Source of the DNA: Spirochaetaceae bacterium
GTDB taxonomy: Bacteria; Spirochaetota; Spirochaetia; Treponematales; Breznakiellaceae
Assembly: GCA_031255395.1 (NCBI GenBank)
Contig: JAIRSQ010000156.1
Coordinates: 1 to 9,079, forward strand
Length of the DNA stretch: 9,079 nucleotides
Direction: 5' to 3'
The notes beneath the pieces are model-generated. The model had not been told where the DNA came from, did not search any database, and worked only from the letters and a program-made list of their open reading frames with translations. Below, piece by piece: positions 5,302-9,079 of this stretch (positions are counted from its first letter, which is position 1; each line of letters opens with the position of its first letter). A program made the position numbers and the translations under genes.

Positions 5302-7235
5302 TCTTTCTTTTCTCCCTCCGCTTCCAGCTTTTGCCCGCCGAGCGCCAGCCAAATATCGCGAGCGTTTACCGGAACAGACTCAAAATGATGTCCGACAGCC
5401 TGCGTGAGCGCCTGCGTATAGGCCGCGGGAATAACGCAGTACGGCAGTTCGTTTACGGCTTCTGTATCGGCATCTTCGCCGGAGCGTTCGTAAAAATATA
5501 TGTTAACGGCAGGAAAGGCTGAGGTTTTTGGGAGCGCGTATTCAAAACAGCGGCTTTCTTCCGCTCTCCCTTCTTCATATTCAAACCTCTCGGAATAAGT
5601 CCAGCCCAGCGCGCAGATGACATTTTGAATCAGGCCGCGCCGCGACGCGCCGGCATCGCGCTGTTTTCCAGTCTGCACGGCCATCCAAATTCCGCGAATT
5701 TTTGCCGAAAAATCCACGCTGTCTATCTCCAGTTCGATGATGGCAACGGCAAGCGGGGCAGTCAGCCGCGCTTCAGCGTCAGTTTTCCGAGGCGCGACGC
5801 AGGCGATTCCGTTGTCGTCAAAGCCGTAACGCAATCTGCCGTCCAAGTGGGCAAAAACAGCAAGCCCTATGCCGCGCATAGGGCTTATCTCCGCTCCCGA
5901 TGTCTCGCGACTACGACGCAAAAGTTCGTAGGCCGCCCGCTTCCGCCAGTAATCGCACTTGGAAGCCAACTCCGCCGTCAAATTTTCCGTCTCGTCCGCA
6001 GGCATTCTTTTTTCGTTATAATGGCACTTACGCCACTCCGCTCCTTCGATACCTGACATATCGGCGATTTTAGCCGCATGACGCTCCAGCGCGAAAACTC
6101 CCTCCGCCGCCCCAAAACCGGCGAAAGGGCCGGCGGGCGGCAAATTTGTCTTTACCGCGCAGGCGTTCACCGTCATGCGCCCAAGCCTGTACTGGCAGGC
6201 AACCGCCCACGCCATAGCCTCTGTCATATCGTACGCAAAAAAACAATCGGCACCGAAGCCCGTCCGAATATTTATTTCGGTTTCGGCAGGTTCTCCGTTC
6301 GGGTCCAGCATGGTCGAAAAATCTATCACGGTTTCGGGGCGTTTTGGCGAAAAACAAAAGTCTTCCAGGCGGGTCAGCGTCAGTTTTACCGGTTTTTTTG
6401 TGATTAACGCGGCAAGAGCGGCGTGAACCGCTACGAGAGACGGATACCAGATTTTGCCGTCAAAATGCAACCCCGTTTCCGCCGTTTCGAGCGAAACGGC
6501 GGAAACGGGCATATCCAGCGCCTCCGCCACGCTTCGCATTACATGGCCTGGCCACTGCGTTGCCGCGTATACGGTAACGCCTTCGTCAGTAACCGAAGCT
6601 GCCGCCCCGTGAGGCTCGCTGTACCAGTGCTCCTGAATGCCGCATCTGTAACTTCCCGTTACGAACACAGGTTCGCGCCCTCCGGCAGAAACGCCTTCGC
6701 CAGCGGCGGCGCCTTCCGCGACGGCAGCGCCTTCTCTGTCTGCGATGTTATCGGTGGCTTCTCTCTCGCCGCCCGCCGCTTCTCCTGCTGGAGAGGGCTT
6801 TTCTTTCGGCACTGGCTGTTTTTTTGGAAAGGCTTCGCCGCTAAGAGCTATCCGCGCTATGACTTCGGCGTCCGGCGCGGCAAACGAAAAAACAGGCGGC
6901 TTCTCAGAAGACTCGCCTGATGTTTCATCATCCTTGTTTTTTCCCTCGTCGTCCGTCTCGACGGTTATTAGGGCGACAATCTCTTCAAGCTTTAACCTGT
7001 CCGGGCCGACGATTATTGCTACGGGCTGTCCTATGTAGTCAAGCCGCTCCGAGGCAAGCACGGGAACGCCGCTGCCTGAAAGCCTGTTCCGCCCCGGAAT
7101 ATCAGAGGCGCGTATCAGCCGGTAACGCGCTTCTAGCGGCGGACAACGTATATCTTTTAGCGCGCGGTTAGCGACCGGCGAGCGTACCGTCAAAGCGGCG
7201 TAATGATACGGCAGATTGATGTCATCTAAAAACAA
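5298..7235 (-). CDS. Shortened molybdopterin-type large subunit, xanthine dehydrogenase/CoxL family
   Basis: The protein has 645 aa from a TTG start; related subunits have about 750-780. Residues 3-94 form the a/b hammerhead domain (FLDDINLPYHYAAL, then VRSPVANRAL, then RASDIPG, then YIGQPVAIIV). Residues 95-191 are an acidic, Ala/Gly/Glu-rich linker. The molybdopterin domain follows, with QEHWYSEP (201-208), TQWPGH (Q227), TGLHFDGK (254-261, usual GGGFGGK) and AGFGAAE (372-378, usual RGFGAPQ, so the substrate-site Arg is Ala). After GIGLAVF near 456 the chain runs almost directly into LAVAIIELEIDS. The segment of about 150 residues holding the GQG cofactor loop and the conserved SR motif is absent. 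The C-terminal block keeps a Glu in NELPYC (E596), where the catalytic GEPP Glu normally sits. The reading frame is clean, so it is not an obvious pseudogene. It overlaps the 2Fe-2S gene by 4 nt. Confidence 0.82.
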   Translation of the reverse strand: MFLDDINLPYHYAALTVRSPVANRALKDIRCPPLEARYRLIRASDIPGRNRLSGSGVPVLASERLDYIGQPVAIIVGPDRLKLEEIVALITVETDDEGKNKDDETSGESSEKPPVFSFAAPDAEVIARIALSGEAFPKKQPVPKEKPSPAGEAAGGEREATDNIADREGAAVAEGAAAGEGVSAGGREPVFVTGSYRCGIQEHWYSEPHGAAASVTDEGVTVYAATQWPGHVMRSVAEALDMPVSAVSLETAETGLHFDGKIWYPSLVAVHAALAALITKKPVKLTLTRLEDFCFSPKRPETVIDFSTMLDPNGEPAETEINIRTGFGADCFFAYDMTEAMAWAVACQYRLGRMTVNACAVKTNLPPAGPFAGFGAAEGVFALERHAAKIADMSGIEGAEWRKCHYNEKRMPADETENLTAELASKCDYWRKRAAYELLRRSRETSGAEISPMRGIGLAVFAHLDGRLRYGFDDNGIACVAPRKTDAEARLTAPLAVAIIELEIDSVDFSAKIRGIWMAVQTGKQRDAGASRRGLIQNVICALGWTYSERFEYEEGRAEESRCFEYALPKTSAFPAVNIYFYERSGEDADTEAVNELPYCVIPAAYTQALTQAVGHHFESVPVNARDIWLALGGQKLEAEGEKKE

Positions 7236-7249
7236 AAAAGTTTCCTCCT
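7233..7249 (-). promoter_or_regulatory. Strong ribosome binding site fixing a TTG start for the large subunit
   Basis: AGGAGG (7249-7244) is followed after 8 nt by TTG (7235-7233), and the hammerhead domain begins at once. The in-frame TTG at 7277 has no Shine-Dalgarno sequence and would place this ribosome binding site inside the gene. The TTG at 7235 is therefore preferred. Confidence 0.65.
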
Positions 7250-7282
7250 GCCGCGCCAGCTCCGGCGGAATTTGCAAACATT

Positions 7283-7316
7283 GTTATACTATGTCCTATT
7301 TTTTTTGTATATTCAA
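7283..7316 (-). promoter_or_regulatory. Candidate promoter for the hydroxylase-like gene set
   Basis: In the AT-rich gap after the PHP gene the minus strand reads TTGAAT (7316-7311), then a run of eight A (7306-7299), then CATAGT (7293-7288; 17-bp spacer) and TATAAC (7288-7283). Either of the last two could be the -10 box. With TATAAC the leader would be roughly 40 nt, but the spacer from TTGAAT would be 22 bp. No terminator with a T-run lies between the PHP stop and this site, so read-through from the upstream pair is also possible. Confidence 0.35.
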
Positions 7317-7369
7317 TAGAAACGGCAGCCGGCAATTGAGTAACAGAGGCGGCAATGCCGCGGCCTTTC

Positions 7370-8233
7370 TTATAGGCCTGATTTTTCGAGAAATCCGTCG
7401 TCAATCATGCGTCCGCCTCCTGTGTAACCAAGGCGGCGATCCGGGCGTTTTTTTCCATGAAAATCACTGCCGGCAGTAATGCGCAACCCAAGTTCCCTGC
7501 CAATGGCCTCCAGCCTTCTGCATACGCGAAGTTGGGGCGCGGGATGCCACGCCTCTATGCCGTCCAGTCCGCTCTCCTTTAACTCGACGGCCGCCTGAGG
7601 CAATCTGTTCAATGACATACGAAGGGTCATCGGGTGAGCCAGTATCACGATACCGCCAGATTCGTGGATGGCGGCAACCGCCCGCGTAAAATCAACGCCC
7701 GATTTCTGGATATAGAATGGCTTCCCTTCGGCTAAAAAATTGTCGAAAGCGCCTTGAAAATTCCGCGCTCTGCCCAGTTTGACAAGGTACTGCGCTAAAT
7801 GCGGCCTGCCTACGCAGCCGCTTGCCATGCCGCAAACTTCCTCGTAATCGGCGTCTATGCCCGCCTCGCGCATCTTGCCGATAATGAGCAGGTTACGCCG
7901 TGTCCGCTCCTGCCTGCTCTCAGCCATTATTTCAATGAGCGAGTTTGAGGCGGCAGTCAGCCCAAGTCCAAGAACATGGAATTCACGGCAGGAGTTTTCA
8001 GGCTGCGGGCATAGTCCTTTACCGATACAACGAAGATCAATGCCGACTTCGACGCCTTGTATCAGCCTTATGCCTAGCTTGTTCGCCTCGTCCCGCGCTT
8101 CCGGCAGTCCGTCTGTCGTATCGTGGTCGGTCAGAGCGATTGCGGTCAGGCCATGTTTGCTGGCGGCGCGCATCAATTCCGCAGGCGTCAGATCGCCGTC
8201 CGACGCCGTCGAATGCGTGTGAAGGTCTATCAT
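7370..8233 (-). CDS. PHP-domain metallophosphoesterase, RNase AM (YciV/TrpH)-like
   Basis: The protein has 287 aa, matching the length of the YciV/RNase AM family (about 280-295 aa). Those enzymes remove 5' nucleotides from short RNAs and/or dephosphorylate 3',5'-nucleoside bisphosphates in the cytoplasm. All metal-binding PHP motifs are visible: HTHS (H5, H7), D12, TDHD (D36-D38), E62 in GVE, H86 in HVLGLG, H145 in GRPHLA, H200 in LAHP, and D257/H259 in GSDFHG. No signal peptide or membrane segment is present. The ATG overlaps the stop of the zinc-ribbon gene (ATGA) without a clear Shine-Dalgarno sequence, so translation probably depends on reinitiation after that gene. The fold and metal site are secure. 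The substrate is inferred from family length and motif order; a histidinol-phosphatase-like role is less likely. Confidence 0.9.
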   Translation of the reverse strand: MIDLHTHSTASDGDLTPAELMRAASKHGLTAIALTDHDTTDGLPEARDEANKLGIRLIQGVEVGIDLRCIGKGLCPQPENSCREFHVLGLGLTAASNSLIEIMAESRQERTRRNLLIIGKMREAGIDADYEEVCGMASGCVGRPHLAQYLVKLGRARNFQGAFDNFLAEGKPFYIQKSGVDFTRAVAAIHESGGIVILAHPMTLRMSLNRLPQAAVELKESGLDGIEAWHPAPQLRVCRRLEAIGRELGLRITAGSDFHGKKRPDRRLGYTGGGRMIDDGFLEKSGL

Positions 8234-8655
8234 CTAAGCCGTGTCGCTTTGGCGCGACCCCTGCCCACAAGGCAGTTTGCGCAGCCCTGAACCTGCACCC
8301 GAGTCTCGTCCTGTAGCCTCCATATTCGGGCGACAAGGTAATCTTCCGAAGCGAGTTCCGTGCCGCATAAAGGGCAAAGCCGCCCGCGCTCCCCGTCAAG
8401 GCAGCGTTTACATCCTAAAATATGTAAAAGCCTGCCGGAACGTCCGCTAGGCGGAAAAATTTTTGACTTCACCGTATCGCCGTTCTCCAATCGCGCGGCG
8501 CAGAGCGGACAGGTTCGGGCATCCCCGCGCCGCCCTTCAGGTATGACCGGCAGCTGTACGGCGCGCGCGTTCGCTCGCGTGGAAAACGAAAATCGCAAAT
8601 ACACGAAAATCGCCGCCAAAAAAGCCATAACCGCTGTTCCGATCATTATATTCAT
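8230..8655 (-). CDS. Small membrane-anchored protein with two tandem zinc ribbons
   Basis: The protein has 141 aa and no function I recognise. An N-terminal membrane helix (about residues 4-22, MIGTAVMAFLAAIFVYLRF) is followed by a basic/polar linker and two similar units. The first has CPLC (C49, C52) and CKRC (C82, C85); the second has CPLC (C94, C97) and CANC (C125, C128). Each unit ends G-C-x-x-C-L, with 29 and 27 residues between its Cys pairs, so each probably binds one zinc as a ribbon. The resemblance suggests an internal duplication. Positive residues follow the helix, so the ribbons are predicted to be cytoplasmic. It is coupled to the PHP phosphoesterase by a 4-nt overlap, so a role near RNA or nucleotide metabolism is possible but unproven. 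The start could alternatively be Met4. The ribosome binding site (GAAAGA) is weak. Confidence 0.78.
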   Translation of the reverse strand: MNIMIGTAVMAFLAAIFVYLRFSFSTRANARAVQLPVIPEGRRGDARTCPLCAARLENGDTVKSKIFPPSGRSGRLLHILGCKRCLDGERGRLCPLCGTELASEDYLVARIWRLQDETRVQVQGCANCLVGRGRAKATRLR

Positions 8656-8668
8656 TCTTTCATTTTAT

Positions 8669-8695
8669 ATGTTACACTAGCCCGGTAAAAGTCAA
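8669..8695 (-). promoter_or_regulatory. Possible promoter of the zinc-ribbon/PHP gene pair
   Basis: The minus strand reads TTGACT (8695-8690), then TAACAT (8674-8669) after 15 bp. A better -10 hexamer, TATAAA (8669-8664), lies 20 bp away, which is outside usual spacing. The -35 box is good and the -10 assignment is doubtful. Its position 14 nt before the ATG is reasonable for a short-leader transcript. Confidence 0.35.
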
Positions 8696-8738
8696 AAGGT
8701 ATCAGCCAACCCGTATCAAGAAGTATTTTTTAACAATA

Positions 8739-8815
8739 GAGCCTGTTCCAAAACCGTGCCCCCCGGCTATGGCCGGGAACATTAGCGCACAGTCAATTAG
8801 TTTTGGAACAGGCTC
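8739..8815. repeat. MITE-like palindromic repeat, long copy B (77 bp)
   Basis: The 16-bp terminal inverted repeats are perfect: GAGCCTGTTCCAAAAC at 8739-8754 and its reverse complement at 8800-8815. An inner hairpin, CCCGGC (8762-8767) and GCCGGG (8772-8777) around TATG, sits off-centre. The direct repeat AATA flanks the element at 8735-8738 and 8816-8819, consistent with a 4-bp target-site duplication. There is no reading frame inside, so it would have to be moved by a transposase encoded elsewhere. It sits between the terminator of the gene to its right and the zinc-ribbon gene promoter. Copy A at 242-292 has the same arms. Confidence 0.8.
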
Positions 8816-8891
8816 AATATGTTATCGGCATGGCCGCTTTTCGATCCCATAAATATCGTGACAGTGAAATAAAAGGCCTTGCTCTGTCAAC

Positions 8892-8931
8892 AAAAAAGCC
8901 CCCGCGCCGGATGGCGCGGGGGCTCGTTTTT
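8892..8931 (-). terminator. Strong intrinsic terminator, possibly bidirectional
   Basis: A 12-bp perfect GC-rich stem (8897-8908 with 8913-8924) closes a 4-nt GGAT loop. On the minus strand it is followed directly by six T (8897-8892), forming a canonical terminator 35 nt after the stop codon at 8960. On the plus strand CG and then five T follow, so it could also stop opposing transcription. It separates the right-hand gene from the rest of the window. Confidence 0.92.
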
Positions 8932-8959
8932 GTTGCGGTTCTTTAGAGCCGCACTGCGA

Positions 8960-9079
8960 TTACATTAACGGTTCAAGTTTGAGAACCGGATGCTGCTTTT
9001 CGGTAAGGAACGCCATCAAAGCCTCGGGATCGCCTTCTGTTACAGTTTCGTCGGCTATTTTGTCCGTGTAGCCTTCTAT
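8960..9079 (-). CDS. C-terminal fragment of an unrecognised protein
   Basis: The last 39 codons of a minus-strand gene enter from the right edge and end at TAA (8962-8960). The tail is acidic and probably helical (IEGYTDKIADETVTEGD, then PEALMAFLTEKQHPVLK). It has no Cys, no membrane segment and no motif I can assign to a family. Its reality is supported by the open frame to the edge, ordinary amino-acid composition, and the strong terminator just after the stop. The neighbouring Met codon and stop leave no ambiguity about the 3' end. Confidence 0.6.
   Translation of the reverse strand: MEGYTDKIADETVTEGDPEALMAFLTEKQHPVLKLEPLM

Larger units (their letters stand above)
8656..8959. other. Intergenic region without a gene
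   Basis: This stretch of about 300 bases holds the possible promoter (8669-8695), the repeat (8739-8815) and the terminator (8892-8931). Between 8820 and 8891 I see no reading frame with a ribosome binding site, no tRNA-like fold and no further repeat. Confidence 0.6.

Noticed and set aside
5302..5352. Extended start of the 2Fe-2S subunit (17 extra residues, MAGARRAKAG...).
   Set aside because: The extension lies inside the end of the large-subunit gene. The ATGA overlap at 5301 and the family's usual N-terminus support the shorter form.
6423..6920. Long plus-strand open frame of 165 codons.
   Set aside because: It lies wholly antisense to the large hydroxylase subunit, has Arg-rich low-quality composition and no domain; it is a shadow of the real gene. 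The same applies to the other plus-strand frames in the window.
7222..7281. A 19-codon ATG reading frame (MFANSAGAG...) overlapping the start of the large hydroxylase subunit, possibly a leader peptide.
   Set aside because: It has no ribosome binding site of its own, and the strong AGGAGG within it is correctly spaced for the TTG of the large subunit. There is no run of regulatory codons or attenuator hairpin.
7334..7369. Hairpins just after the PHP gene (GCGGCATTGCCGC and nearby GGCC repeats) as a terminator.
   Set aside because: No T-run follows on the minus strand and the stem is short (5-6 bp); read-through into the hydroxylase genes cannot be excluded.

Overview
The window looks like chromosomal DNA of a host- or gut-associated spirochaete, most likely Treponema or a close relative. 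This is an inference. It rests on moderate-to-high GC, on dense head-to-tail genes that frequently overlap or nearly touch, and on the mix of proteins. That mix includes a LysM/M23 peptidase, a secreted protein with LPP20/FlgT-like motifs and a secreted LamG/fibronectin-III protein next to a divergent molybdenum-hydroxylase-type gene set. No rRNA, tRNA, CRISPR array, integrase or full insertion sequence is visible.

Every gene I can support lies on the minus strand, so transcription runs from high to low coordinates. From the right edge there is the 3' end of an unrecognised gene (stop at 8960), a strong stem-loop terminator (about 8892-8931) and a 77-bp MITE-like palindromic repeat (8739-8815). 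A translationally coupled pair follows: a small membrane-anchored protein with two tandem zinc ribbons (8230-8655) and a PHP-family metallophosphoesterase (7370-8233).

After a short AT-rich gap with a candidate promoter come three tightly coupled genes (7235 to 4005). They match the large (molybdopterin), 2Fe-2S and FAD subunits of the xanthine dehydrogenase / CO dehydrogenase (CoxLSM) superfamily. The ferredoxin subunit keeps all eight cluster cysteines. The large subunit lacks roughly 150 residues that normally form part of the cofactor pocket and carries a low-complexity linker, and the FAD subunit has lost its first FAD-binding loop. This remodelled complex is the best candidate for something undescribed in the window.

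The next three genes are all predicted to be exported: an LPP20/FlgT-motif protein (3051-3950), a LamG plus fibronectin-III protein (1409-3046) and a LysM-LysM-M23 endopeptidase (317-1306). They form an envelope-directed cluster. A second, shorter copy of the palindromic repeat (242-292) follows the peptidase gene. The left edge holds the 5' end of a chromate-transporter-family gene, whose promoter lies so close to its ATG that the transcript may be leaderless.

Both palindromic repeats share the same 16-bp terminal inverted repeat (two mismatches per arm in the shorter copy), and each is flanked by its own 4-bp direct repeat. They therefore look like inserted, non-autonomous mobile elements rather than simple terminators.
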